Source of the DNA: Winogradskyella costae
Lineage (GTDB): Bacteria; Bacteroidota; Bacteroidia; Flavobacteriales; Flavobacteriaceae
Reading direction: 5' to 3'
Assembly (NCBI RefSeq): GCF_013403865.1
Contig: NZ_JABFDK010000004.1
Location: forward strand, 186,001 to 250,000
Length of the DNA stretch: 64,000 nucleotides
This document shows positions 46,945 through 55,720 of this stretch, in pieces. The notes beneath the pieces are model-generated. The model saw only the letters and a list, made by a program, of their open reading frames with translations. It did not search any database and was not told where the DNA came from. The position numbers were made by a program, and so were the translations under genes. Positions within the stretch are counted from its first letter, which is position 1. Each line of letters starts with the position of its first letter.

Positions 46945-48063
46945 ATGAAATTTATTGTTTCAAGTACCTATTTATTAAAGCAACTCCAAGTATTAGGAGG
47001 TGTAATTAATAACAGTAATACATTACCAATTTTAGATAATTTCTTATTTGAACTAAGCCTGTCAAAACTAACGATTTCGGCTAGTGATTTAGAAACGACG
47101 ATGTCTGCAACAATAGATGTTGAAAGTGATTCTGAAGGTAGCATTGCTTTACCCGCAAGATTACTATTAGATACCCTAAAGACATTTCCTGAGCAACCAT
47201 TAACTTTTGTTGTTGAAGAAAACAATACAGTTGAAATTAGCTCTAACCATGGTAAATATGCTTTAGCTTATGCTGATGGAGCTGAATTCCCAAATGCAGT
47301 TTCTATTGAAGATGCGAGTACCACAACTATAATGGGAGATATCTTAGCAACTGCAATTAGCAAAACAATATTCGCTGCTGGTAATGATGATTTAAGACCT
47401 GTAATGAGTGGTGTGTTTTTTCAATTTTCTCAAGATAATTTAACCTTTGTAGCGACTGATGCTCACAAATTAGTTAAATATACAAGAAACGATGTGAGTG
47501 CAACCGAAACTGCTGAATTCATTATGCCTAAGAAACCTTTAAATCTTTTAAAAGGAATTTTAGCAGGAAGTGATGATGATGTGTTGGTTGAATACAATGA
47601 CTCTAATGCGAAATTTACTTTTGAAAATTCTGTATTGATTTGTCGTTTAATTGATGGAAAATATCCAAATTACGAAGCAGTAATTCCTAAAGAGAATCCG
47701 AATAAATTAGTAATTGACAGAACTCAGTTTTTAAACTCGGTTCGTCGTGTTAGTATTTTCTCTAACAAAACTACGCACCAAATTCGTTTAAAAATTGCTG
47801 GTGCAGAATTAAATATTTCTGCAGAAGATATTGATTATTCTAACAAAGCCGAAGAACGTCTAACCTGTGATTACCAAGGAGACGATATGCAAATTGGTTT
47901 TAACTCACGTTTCTTAACCGAAATGATAAATAATTTAAACTCTGATAACGTGCAGTTAGAAATGAGTTTACCAAATAGAGCTGGTATCTTAACACCTATT
48001 GATGGTTTAGATGAAGGTGAACATGTAACGATGCTTGTTATGCCTGTAATGCTAAACAATTAA
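46945..48063 (+). CDS. dnaN: DNA polymerase III sliding clamp (beta subunit)
   Basis: 372 residues, three clamp domains of about 120 residues each. N-terminal MKFIVSSTYLLKQLQ and the conserved GVFFQF, TDAHKLV and C-terminal MLVMPVML match bacterial beta clamps. It is a ring-shaped dimer that holds the polymerase on DNA. It is not near dnaA or recF here, as is usual in Bacteroidota. Own promoter, own terminator. Confidence 0.97.
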   Translation: MKFIVSSTYLLKQLQVLGGVINNSNTLPILDNFLFELSLSKLTISASDLETTMSATIDVESDSEGSIALPARLLLDTLKTFPEQPLTFVVEENNTVEISSNHGKYALAYADGAEFPNAVSIEDASTTTIMGDILATAISKTIFAAGNDDLRPVMSGVFFQFSQDNLTFVATDAHKLVKYTRNDVSATETAEFIMPKKPLNLLKGILAGSDDDVLVEYNDSNAKFTFENSVLICRLIDGKYPNYEAVIPKENPNKLVIDRTQFLNSVRRVSIFSNKTTHQIRLKIAGAELNISAEDIDYSNKAEERLTCDYQGDDMQIGFNSRFLTEMINNLNSDNVQLEMSLPNRAGILTPIDGLDEGEHVTMLVMPVMLNN

Positions 48064-48088
48064 GACTTTCTTGCAACTTAATTCAATT

Positions 48089-48122
48089 AAAAAAGGCTCA
48101 CCAATAATTAGGTGAGCCTTTT
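48089..48122. terminator. bidirectional intrinsic terminator after dnaN
   Basis: AAGGCTCACC-AATAATTA-GGTGAGCCTT stem with A and T runs, between dnaN (+) and the DUF4870 gene (-). Confidence 0.9.
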
Positions 48123-48143
48123 CAATTCCAAGTCTTTTACTTA

Positions 48144-48506
48144 CTAACTAATAAAATTAAGAGACAATGGATAGCTAGGTAATTCTCCATTACTAGCTTT
48201 AACTGCATTTATAATTGGCATTACAAAAGCCAAGACGGCAACTAATATTAACGTTAAAATTCCTAATCCAACTACAAATATTAGAGGAATACTGATTATA
48301 GAATAGATAAGCATGCTTAATTGAAAATTCAAAATAGATTTTCCATGAACATCCATACCATCAACTTGCTCTTTCTGTGTCGCCCAAATAATCAAAGGTG
48401 CTAAAAGCCCTCCAAAACCGGTTACGTAAGTTAGTAATTGTGATAAGTGGGTAACTACTAATAATTGATTGTCTGTGCGTTTAAGCGTGTGATAATTTGA
48501 TTCCAT
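48144..48506 (-). CDS. DUF4870 domain-containing membrane protein
   Basis: 120 residues from the ATG at 48506 (MESNYHTLKRTDNQ); an in-frame extension to 48536 adds ten non-conserved residues. Three hydrophobic helices, with the family motif GLLAPLIIW after the first one and HGKSILNFQLS. Function unknown. No tight linkage with the DUF2892 gene 65 bp upstream. Confidence 0.8.
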   Translation of the reverse strand: MESNYHTLKRTDNQLLVVTHLSQLLTYVTGFGGLLAPLIIWATQKEQVDGMDVHGKSILNFQLSMLIYSIISIPLIFVVGLGILTLILVAVLAFVMPIINAVKASNGELPSYPLSLNFIS

Positions 48507-48570
48507 GATTGATAATTTTACATTAATAGGACGCAAATTGATTCAGTTTGTTACAGCAAATCATTAAAAA

Positions 48571-48780
48571 TTAACAAGAGGAACAACTTCCACCCGCTTT
48601 CTTCACACCTAATTTCACTAAAATAGTCTCTAATAAACACCATTTAGTAAATGCAGACTGAATTAAATTCACTCCAATAAATACGGTAAACCACATCCAA
48701 TTTGGACTTACGTAAACAGAAAGTACAACACTTAATAATACCATTATACCCACTATAACTCTAAAATACTTGTTTAACAT
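48571..48780 (-). CDS. DUF2892 (YgaP-like transmembrane) protein with C-terminal CSSC
   Basis: 69 residues. Two membrane helices (about 8-24 and 28-46), typical of the YgaP transmembrane domain, ending in GGSCSSC. The CxxC tail could bind a metal or cycle as a thiol pair; this is inference. Same direction as the efflux genes, 104 bp behind the small gene at 48885, with palindromic repeats in between. Confidence 0.78.
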   Translation of the reverse strand: MLNKYFRVIVGIMVLLSVVLSVYVSPNWMWFTVFIGVNLIQSAFTKWCLLETILVKLGVKKAGGSCSSC

Positions 48781-48795
48781 TTTCTCTTATTTTTT

Positions 48796-48876
48796 AACCT
48801 GTTAAGCTTTGCGAACCTTATAGGTTTTTATTATTATTTCATTTTTATAACTGTCAGGTTTTAAAAACCAAACAGG
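48796..48876. repeat. two degenerate palindromic repeats (REP-like) after the PII-like gene
   Basis: AACCTGTTAAG...CTTATAGGTT (48796-48828) and CTGTCAGGTTTT...AAAACCAAACAG (48851-48874). Both resemble, with mismatches, the ACCTGNAAGGTTTT palindromes found in the next two spacers of the same gene row. Confidence 0.6.
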
Positions 48877-48884
48877 AAATGTGC

Positions 48885-49190
48885 CTAAATAAATCTTTCA
48901 ATAGGAACTACAACCGCTTTTATTGGGTTATTAGTTTCTATGTTTGAATTAAATTCTTTTATAATATCAAATAACGCATCAATCTTTTCCTTTTCTGTAA
49001 AGGAGAAAAACAAACTAGATTCATTACCTGATTTTTGTCCTGCAAACCAACTTGAAGCCATCAAAACAGATAATCCATTTTTATGACCATCAATATCTGA
49101 ACTACTAAAATTTTCAATATTTGCCTTCTTGAAGAGTTTCAAAATAGCTGATTCAAATTCTTCAACTGCTGTAACTATGACTAATTTCAT
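48885..49190 (-). CDS. small PII-like protein of the efflux gene row
   Basis: 101 residues from the ATG at 49190; the frame is open to 49214, but MKLVIVTAVEEFESAI is the natural first strand and helix. The pattern (short strand, helix LKLFKKANI, strand, late IKAVVVPIERFI) suggests a ferredoxin-like or PII/DUF3240-like fold. Family assignment is uncertain. It lies downstream of an RND pump gene with repeats between them, so a regulatory role for the pump is possible. Confidence 0.55.
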   Translation of the reverse strand: MKLVIVTAVEEFESAILKLFKKANIENFSSSDIDGHKNGLSVLMASSWFAGQKSGNESSLFFSFTEKEKIDALFDIIKEFNSNIETNNPIKAVVVPIERFI

Positions 49191-49205
49191 ACTTTCTTTT
49201 TTTAC

Positions 49206-49287
49206 AACCTGCAAGGTTTTGCCAACCTTGTAGGTTTTGATTAATTACTGCTTTTTATACCTATAAGGTTTTTGAAACCTTACAGGT
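49206..49287. repeat. pair of palindromic repeats downstream of the RND gene
   Basis: AACCTGCAAGGTTTT/CCAACCTTGTAGGTT (49206-49236) and ACCTATAAGGTTTT/GAAACCTTACAGGT (49259-49287). Each is an inverted repeat with one to three mismatches, and the two belong to one family. Confidence 0.85.
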
Positions 49288-49297
49288 GAAACTAGAT

Positions 49298-52200
49298 TTA
49301 TTTATAATTCTTCTTCTCTATCATATAATAAACCAATGGCACAACTAACAACGTTAACACTGTTGAAACAATAGTCCCTCCCATTAATGAAATGGCTAAG
49401 CCTTGGAAAATTGGGTCGAACAGAATTACAAAGGCTCCGATAACAACCGTTCCTGCTGTTAATAGAATTGGTGTTGTTCTTACAGCTCCTGCTTCAATGG
49501 CAGCCTGTTTTAATGGTACACCTTCTGCTGTTCTCAGGTTTATAAAATCTATTAGTAATACTGAGTTTCTCACCATAATTCCTGCTAAAGCAATCATTCC
49601 AATAAATGATGTTGCTGTAAAAAAGGCTCCCATAATCCAGTGTCCCAGAATAATCCCGATTAACGATAACGGAATTGCAACCATCATAACGATTGGTGCT
49701 TTGAAATTCTGAAACCATCCTACAATTAAGATATAGATTAGGATAATCGCTCCTAAAAAGGCAATACCTAAATCTCTAAAGACTTCTAGTGTAATTTGCC
49801 ATTCTCCATCCCATTTTACGGTATAATTGTCTTCAAAATCTGGCTGACCTAAATACATTTCGTTCATTTCGTATCCTGCTGGCAACGGAATTTCTTTTAA
49901 CTTTTCTTCCATTCCCAAAATAGCATACGCCGGACTTTCCAATTCTCCCGCCATATCAGCCAATACATAAACCACACGCTTCTGGTTTTTACGATAAATA
50001 CTTTTTGCAGCTGTAGTTTCACTAATAGTTACCAAATCTGCAATCGGAACCATATTACCTTGTTTCGATTTTACTTTTAATTGTGAAATATCTGTAATGG
50101 TCGATTTTTCCTTTTCATCTAAAGTTAGGACTAAGCCAACTTGGTTTACAGCATCTTCATCATATAAGTTGGTGATGGCTCTGTTAGATAAAGCCAAATT
50201 CATAGTATATGCTATTTGCTGTGGTGCAACACCATACAACATTGCTTTTTCTTTGTTGATTTCGAATTGATATTCCGTTTGATCATCTTCAACCATCCAA
50301 TCAATATCAACCACATCAGCTGTGTTTTTCAGAATATTTTGAACGCTATTCGCTACTTTGATTTGCTCATCGTAATCTGGTCCATAAACCTCTGCAACAA
50401 TAGTTGATAATACCGGTGGTCCTGGTGGCACTTCAACCAATTTCACATTAGCGTTATATTTCTGCGCAATTTTCTGAATATCTGGTCGTAATAATTTAGC
50501 AATATCATGACTCTGAGCAGAGCGTTCTCCTTTATCAATTAAATTCACTTGAATATCTGCCATATTAGAGCCTCCACGTAAATCGTAATGACGAACCAAA
50601 CCATTAAATGTAATTGGTGCAGACGTCCCAACATAATTTTGATAATTCACAACCTCTGGTCGTGTAGATAAATATTGAGAAATCTCTTGAGCTACAACTC
50701 CTGTGCGTTCTAGTGTTGTACCTTCTGGCATATCTATCACCACCTGAAATTCATTCTTATTGTCAAATGGCAACATTTTTACAGCAACCGAATTGGTAAA
50801 AAACAATACCATAGTTCCCATTAATACGGCGAACGTTCCTAATAAAAAGATCCAACGTTTTGCTTTACTCTCCATTAAAGGACGTTCAAACTTGTTGTAA
50901 ATTCTATAAATACGTGTGTCTTCTAATGGCTTTTCTACTTTTTCAACTTTACCTTTTTTATCCTTTTCTCTCAAGAAAATTAATCCTAAATAAGGTGTAA
51001 TTGTTAAGGCTACAAATAAAGACAATATCATGGCAATAGATGCTCCAATTGGCATTGGTGCCATATATGGTCCCATTAACCCAGAAACAAAAGCCATTGG
51101 TAAAACCGAAGCAATCACTGTAAATGTGGCTAGAATCGTTGGATTTCCAACTTCGTTAATCGCATATAAAGCAGCTTGCTTAAATGGTAAACGTTTCATT
51201 TTAAAATGTCGATGCATATTCTCGGCGATAATAATGGAGTCATCGACGACAATTCCTGTTACAAAAACTAAAGCGAAAAGTGTGATTCGGTTTAGCGTGT
51301 AATCCATCATATAGTAGCTCAATAACGTTAAAGCAAACGTAATTGGCACGGACAAAAACACCACTAATCCACCTCGCCAACCCATGGCTAACATTACAAC
51401 AAGTGTTACGGCGACTATAGATCCAATTAGGTGCCATAGTAATTCGGACACTTTGTGAGATGCTGTTTCTCCGTAATTTCTAGTGATTTCAACTTTAACA
51501 TCATCAGGAATTAAAGTTGCACGTAAATGATCTACTTTATCAATAATAATTTTCGAAAGTTTCATTGCATCTGCACCTTTTCGTTTGGCAACAGAAATGG
51601 TAACCGCAGGATATTCCGATTTATAATCCGATGATTTGACAGATCCTTTTCCAAAGCCTAAACTCACATAATTTTGAGGCACTTCTGGTCCATCAATAAT
51701 TTGCGCTACTTGCTTTAAATAAATAGGCTGATTCTGTTGCACACCAACTACTAAATTTTCTACATCTGTAACCGACTCTAAAAACTTCCCAGTATTAATT
51801 AAGAATTCGGTATCGTTTTTATCAAAACTTCCTGAACTCATTTGGCTGTTATTCGCCTTTATCATTTCGGAAACGGACAAGAAATCTAATCCGCTTGACG
51901 CTAATTTGTCTTTATCTAAAACCACACGTAATTGACGATTTCTTCCACCAATTTTATGAGTCATGGAAACATCATTTACCTTTTTAATTTCAGCTTCCAA
52001 TTCTTGCGCCATTTGGTTTAACTGATGATCATCGTAGTTTTCACTCCATAAGGTTAAACCTAACATAGGCACATCATCAATAGCCCGTGTTTTTACCAAC
52101 GGAAACGTAACTCCTGTTGGCATTTGATCCATGTGCTTGTTAATTTCGTTGTACAATTTCACAAACGAGCGCTCAATATCTTCGCCCACATAAAATTGGA

Positions 52201-52492
52201 CAATGACCATGCCTTGCTCTTTCATTGACGTAGAATACACGTATTCCACACCTTTGATATTCGAAATTAATTGCTCTAATGGCTTTATGACGCGCGACTC
52301 CACTTCTGTAGGACTTGCTCCTGGATAACCTACAAAAATGTCTGCCATTGGCACATCAATTTGCGGCTCTTCCTCACGTGGAATTAAAAATGAAGCATAT
52401 ACTCCAACAACCATAAACACAATCATTAACAACACAGTTAACTTAGATTGCATAAAGACTTTGGCAATTTTTCCTGCGATACCTTCTTTCAT
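49298..52492 (-). CDS. efflux RND transporter permease subunit (AcrB family)
   Basis: 1064 residues, full-length inner-membrane pump with 12 helices and two large periplasmic loops. The N-terminal SKLTVLLMIVFMVVGVYA, GYPGASPTEVESRV and the Asp pair in the TM4 segment (VTGIVVDDSIIIAEN) are typical of proton-driven RND pumps. Works with the adaptor and TolC genes upstream. Substrate (drug or metal) cannot be told; the Met/His clusters of copper pumps are not obvious. Confidence 0.94.
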   Translation of the reverse strand: MKEGIAGKIAKVFMQSKLTVLLMIVFMVVGVYASFLIPREEEPQIDVPMADIFVGYPGASPTEVESRVIKPLEQLISNIKGVEYVYSTSMKEQGMVIVQFYVGEDIERSFVKLYNEINKHMDQMPTGVTFPLVKTRAIDDVPMLGLTLWSENYDDHQLNQMAQELEAEIKKVNDVSMTHKIGGRNRQLRVVLDKDKLASSGLDFLSVSEMIKANNSQMSSGSFDKNDTEFLINTGKFLESVTDVENLVVGVQQNQPIYLKQVAQIIDGPEVPQNYVSLGFGKGSVKSSDYKSEYPAVTISVAKRKGADAMKLSKIIIDKVDHLRATLIPDDVKVEITRNYGETASHKVSELLWHLIGSIVAVTLVVMLAMGWRGGLVVFLSVPITFALTLLSYYMMDYTLNRITLFALVFVTGIVVDDSIIIAENMHRHFKMKRLPFKQAALYAINEVGNPTILATFTVIASVLPMAFVSGLMGPYMAPMPIGASIAMILSLFVALTITPYLGLIFLREKDKKGKVEKVEKPLEDTRIYRIYNKFERPLMESKAKRWIFLLGTFAVLMGTMVLFFTNSVAVKMLPFDNKNEFQVVIDMPEGTTLERTGVVAQEISQYLSTRPEVVNYQNYVGTSAPITFNGLVRHYDLRGGSNMADIQVNLIDKGERSAQSHDIAKLLRPDIQKIAQKYNANVKLVEVPPGPPVLSTIVAEVYGPDYDEQIKVANSVQNILKNTADVVDIDWMVEDDQTEYQFEINKEKAMLYGVAPQQIAYTMNLALSNRAITNLYDEDAVNQVGLVLTLDEKEKSTITDISQLKVKSKQGNMVPIADLVTISETTAAKSIYRKNQKRVVYVLADMAGELESPAYAILGMEEKLKEIPLPAGYEMNEMYLGQPDFEDNYTVKWDGEWQITLEVFRDLGIAFLGAIILIYILIVGWFQNFKAPIVMMVAIPLSLIGIILGHWIMGAFFTATSFIGMIALAGIMVRNSVLLIDFINLRTAEGVPLKQAAIEAGAVRTTPILLTAGTVVIGAFVILFDPIFQGLAISLMGGTIVSTVLTLLVVPLVYYMIEKKNYK

Positions 52493-52560
52493 TATTTTAA
52501 CTTTTTATAATTACCTCGAAAGAGATGTTTTTATTATTTTGGGCGTTACTTTTGGCTCAT

Positions 52561-52589
52561 ACCTGTCAGGTTTTTAAAACCTTACAGGA
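52561..52589. repeat. palindromic repeat in the adaptor-RND spacer
   Basis: CCTGTCAGGTTTT/AAAACCTTACAGG. Same family as the repeats at 49206-49287. Confidence 0.8.
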
Positions 52590-52710
52590 TCGCAAAAAGG
52601 ATTTCCATTACAAATGTTTTTGCATTAATGAGTTCATTAACTTGAAATAATAAACCACGAATAATCCTTAACGCAATTAATTTTCTGCTATTTACTCTTC
52701 TTTATATTAT

Positions 52711-52764
52711 ACCTACAAGGTTTTGACTTCGACTTCGCTCAGCCACCAAGAAACCTTCCAGGAT
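52711..52764. repeat. palindromic repeat interrupted by a second repeat sequence
   Basis: The left arm ACCTACAAGGTTTT (52711-52724) and a right arm AAACCTTCCAGG (52751-52762) are pulled apart by a GC-richer stretch (52725-52750) containing GACTTCGACTTCGCTCAG, which looks like another intergenic repeat common in flavobacteria. The rest of the 298-bp spacer 52493-52790 has no gene. Confidence 0.7.
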
Positions 52765-52790
52765 ACTAAAAACAGTGACTGAATAACTAC

Positions 52791-53870
52791 CTACTGAACA
52801 ATAATTTTAACTCCATTGAAAAGCTTTCCTTCAGCAGAAACGATATAAGCTTCATCTGCATTTAATCCTGATAATACTTCTACTTGATCTCCAAAAGTTC
52901 TACCCAAACGCAACCAACGTAATAGCGCTGTATTACTTTGGCTTACCGTATACACACCAGATAACTGTCCGTTTGTAATAATAGCTTCGGTTGGAACTAA
53001 AACCATTTCCGATTTTGCTTTTCTTTCTATTGGAAACTGAACTGTAGTAAACATACCTGATAAAATATTAGCCTCTGTTTTGTCTAAAGCTATTTTAACT
53101 AAATATTGTCCACCTGTATTTTTAGCAGATGTACTTACTTCTGTTACTTTTCCTTTTATAGTTTGGTTAATGGATTTTACTAAAACATCGACGGTTGATC
53201 CATTTTTAATTTCAGAAATTTCAGATTCAGGCACCATTGCCATGACTTCAAAAGCGCCTGGTGTTTCAATGCTTATTAATGGTGCTCCTGGATTTGCCAT
53301 ATTTCCTGGCTCTACATTTTTACTTGTAACAATTCCGCTAAATGGTGCGGTAATATTACTGTATGTAAATTGTGCGTTCACTTCGTTTTTCATTTGGTTA
53401 GCCGATTCTAAACGTGCTTTTGCCATTTCAAAATTAGCCGTCATATCATCCATTTCTTTTTGAGAGGCACTTTGCTCTGCAAATAAATTTTTAAAACGAT
53501 TATAATCTTTTTGCGCGTTATTAAAAGCTGCTGTTGCTTCTGTAATTCCTGCGTTGACTTGTGCACGTTTGGCTTGTAAATCGGCATTATTGATAGACAC
53601 TAATAATTGTCCTTTACTCACTTTATCCCCAACATTAACGTGAACCTTGTTTACATAACCCATCATTCTAGTACTTAAATCTGCACTATTTGATGCTTGA
53701 ATTTTTCCGCTTACGGATAAAAACGGACTATTTTCATTAGCTTCCACCTGACTAGTTTTCACCGTAATTACTGGTGTATTTTCTACAACTGATTTTTTGT
53801 CTTCGCTTCCGCAATTCGTTAACAACAAGGCTAAAGAAAATGCTACGATGGTATATATCTTTTTATTCAT
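52791..53870 (-). CDS. efflux RND transporter periplasmic adaptor subunit
   Basis: 359 residues, lipoprotein leader (LLTNC, lipidated Cys about 20). Membrane-fusion protein: beta-barrel and lipoyl halves flank a coiled-coil hairpin (about 100-175). Typical motifs are VNVGDKVSKGQLL and APFSGIVTSKNVEPGN. It bridges the RND pump and TolC channel. It starts 65 bp after tolC and lies 298 bp before the pump gene. Confidence 0.93.
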   Translation of the reverse strand: MNKKIYTIVAFSLALLLTNCGSEDKKSVVENTPVITVKTSQVEANENSPFLSVSGKIQASNSADLSTRMMGYVNKVHVNVGDKVSKGQLLVSINNADLQAKRAQVNAGITEATAAFNNAQKDYNRFKNLFAEQSASQKEMDDMTANFEMAKARLESANQMKNEVNAQFTYSNITAPFSGIVTSKNVEPGNMANPGAPLISIETPGAFEVMAMVPESEISEIKNGSTVDVLVKSINQTIKGKVTEVSTSAKNTGGQYLVKIALDKTEANILSGMFTTVQFPIERKAKSEMVLVPTEAIITNGQLSGVYTVSQSNTALLRWLRLGRTFGDQVEVLSGLNADEAYIVSAEGKLFNGVKIIVQ

Positions 53871-53935
53871 TTTATATCTTTTTTAAAGCAAGCATATTTG
53901 TCTTTGCTCTTGGTTCTTTTATCTTGATTCTCTTT

Positions 53936-55246
53936 TTATTCTTTCGTTAAAAATTGTAAATAAGCTTGTGCGTAATTGTATTCGAAAATAGTTTGATAAT
54001 ATTCTAACTGCTTTTGTGCAAATTGAGTTTCAGCAATTAGTAAATCAGATGTTTTTTCTAAACCTTCTTTAAATCTATTCGTTCTAATTCTTAAAGATTC
54101 TTCGGATTGCTCTAAGGCTAAACTGTTTAATTTCAATTTATTTTCTGCATCAATAAAAGCGCGTTTAGCTTTGTTTAATTCTAAATTACTTTGCGATACA
54201 TATTGTTTGTATTCTAGTTTCGATTTTTCAAATTCGGACTTACTTTTTTGTGCTTTCCCAAAACGTTTAGAGCCTTGAAAAATATCCCAACTTAATTGTG
54301 CGCCAAATAAATACCCACTGGCATCGGCTTGAAAAATTTGATCATCATATAACTCATAACTTCCAAAAGCGTTTAACCGTGGTAAAAAAGCCATTTTATC
54401 AGCTTTATTCATCGCTTCATATGCGTTTGAAGCTAATTGCATCGCTTTAATATCCGAACGATTTTCTGAAATACTTTTATCCCCTAATCCAAAAGTTATA
54501 ACCGTTAAGTCATCTGTTGGTGTATACACCACATAGCTTTCGTCATTCATTAAAAACGACAAATAATTAGAGGCGTTTTGCACATTGCTTTTAGCTGACT
54601 GTAATTGATTTTGAACTTCCGTAACTCTTACTTCAACATTCAGCACATCGGCACGTTGCAAATACCCTTGTTTTAAACTATTATCGGCTAATGATTTGTT
54701 AGCATTTGCAGCTTCTAGAGCTTTTTCTAAAACATCAACTGCTTTATAAGCCAATTGTAATTGCATATATGCTTTTTCAACTTCAAAGGCTAAATAATCT
54801 TGAGTTCGCTCTGTTTTTAACGACATCGCTTCCATTTTAGATTTGGCTGCTTTTCTTTGAAACATGCCATCAACATTAATTAATGGCTGTTGAATTTCGA
54901 ATTTTGTAGCGTAATTTTCAATTTGAGAAGGGTCGTTTAATAAGGCCGGATTGAAATCGTTTTGTGTTAAAATTTCCTGATTCAATTTAGAACCAAAAGC
55001 CATCAAAGGATTTGTGGTTGCCATTGCTGTATGACTTGCAGTAATATTTGGTAAAAACACAGCATTAGTTTGTCTGAAATCTGCTTTGGCTTGATTGTAT
55101 TCTTCAACAGAAATTTTAATACTTGTATTGTTTTCTGATACTTTAGCTAAGACTTCAGTTTTTGTGATAGGAATGCGTTCTTGCGACTGCAATTTAATGC
55201 CCCAAAAACAGACAAAAGATATTACTATATAAATTATTTTTTTCAT
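53936..55246 (-). CDS. TolC family outer-membrane efflux channel
   Basis: 436 residues. Signal peptide (about 1-21), then two repeats of long helices with barrel strands as in TolC. First gene of the tolC-adaptor-RND operon. The leader is only about 15 nt. The promoter (55266-55273) lacks a -33 TTG and has a GGTAAC-N4-GTTACC dyad instead. Confidence 0.93.
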   Translation of the reverse strand: MKKIIYIVISFVCFWGIKLQSQERIPITKTEVLAKVSENNTSIKISVEEYNQAKADFRQTNAVFLPNITASHTAMATTNPLMAFGSKLNQEILTQNDFNPALLNDPSQIENYATKFEIQQPLINVDGMFQRKAAKSKMEAMSLKTERTQDYLAFEVEKAYMQLQLAYKAVDVLEKALEAANANKSLADNSLKQGYLQRADVLNVEVRVTEVQNQLQSAKSNVQNASNYLSFLMNDESYVVYTPTDDLTVITFGLGDKSISENRSDIKAMQLASNAYEAMNKADKMAFLPRLNAFGSYELYDDQIFQADASGYLFGAQLSWDIFQGSKRFGKAQKSKSEFEKSKLEYKQYVSQSNLELNKAKRAFIDAENKLKLNSLALEQSEESLRIRTNRFKEGLEKTSDLLIAETQFAQKQLEYYQTIFEYNYAQAYLQFLTKE

Positions 55247-55265
55247 GTTTAAATTATTTCTATGA

Positions 55266-55273
55266 CAAAAATA
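55266..55273 (-). promoter_or_regulatory. -7 element (TATTTTTG) of tolC-RND operon
   Basis: Minus strand TATTTTTG, 20 bp before the tolC ATG. No TTG at the expected -33 position; the dyad at 55295-55310 takes its place. Confidence 0.65.
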
Positions 55274-55294
55274 GTTCGATAAAAAAGTTTACTT

Positions 55295-55310
55295 GGTAAC
55301 CTATGTTACC
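55295..55310. promoter_or_regulatory. dyad A: GGTAAC-CTAT-GTTACC, putative Crp/Fnr-type activator site of tolC
   Basis: Perfect 6-bp arms. Its centre (55302.5) is 29.5 bp upstream of the T that begins the -7 element, i.e. near -41.5, the class II activator position. Confidence 0.65.
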
Positions 55311-55313
55311 TAA

Positions 55314-55349
55314 CAAAAAAAGCATCCATTTAAAAAATGAATGCTTTTT
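55314..55349 (-). terminator. leftward intrinsic terminator of the sRNA candidate
   Basis: Minus strand AAAGCATTCATT...AATGGATGCTTT stem (one mismatch) followed by seven T. No annotated gene ends here on the minus strand, which implies a short transcript from the right. Confidence 0.75.
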
Positions 55350-55492
55350 ACTAATCAACCAAAAACTGAAAACCACTTCAGCTCAATTTTACAAACCCCT
55401 AACTATAAATCTTTTATATTTTGAAATGTTTCAATTCTGTATAGAAAACAAATTTTATGATTAGTATTATAACTCAACACAAAACACTTTAC
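55314..55492 (-). ncRNA. candidate small RNA from a dyad-controlled promoter
   Basis: A leftward promoter (TACTTTTG at 55504-55497, dyad at 55526-55541) would start a transcript near 55492, and a strong terminator ends it at 55349-55314, giving about 180 nt. There is no ATG-started ORF; the best open stretch is 24 codons from a TTG (near 55477). So the unit probably makes a regulatory RNA, though a leaderless or TTG-started peptide is not excluded. It ends just before the tolC promoter. Confidence 0.55.
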
Positions 55493-55496
55493 ATAA

Positions 55497-55504
55497 CAAA
55501 AGTA
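55497..55504 (-). promoter_or_regulatory. -7 element (TACTTTTG) of the sRNA candidate
   Basis: Perfect TAnnTTTG on the minus strand, with no -33 TTG. Confidence 0.6.
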
Positions 55505-55525
55505 AATCAATATCAAACAACGCTT

Positions 55526-55541
55526 AGTAACTATTGTTACT
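55526..55541. promoter_or_regulatory. dyad B: AGTAAC-TATT-GTTACT, putative activator site of the sRNA candidate
   Basis: Perfect 6-bp arms; centre 55533.5, which is 29.5 bp upstream of the T of the -7 element at 55504. Same geometry as dyad A. Confidence 0.65.
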
Positions 55542-55720
55542 TAACCTAAAACGTATAACTATTTGACATTTCTATTTTAGATATAGTTTGAATTTTCTAC
55601 CGTTGGCGTCCTTAGAGTGGCAAAATATGCTTAAATTTATTCACTTTTTTTAAATAAAATCTTATACAAGATATCTATGTTTTGTTTCAGAAATCTTGTC
55701 AACATATAATTCGAATTTTC

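Noticed and set aside
49298..52492. Copper/silver-specific CusA-type pump
   Set aside because: The general RND motifs are present, but I do not see the Met clusters or associated metal chaperone genes that would support metal specificity.
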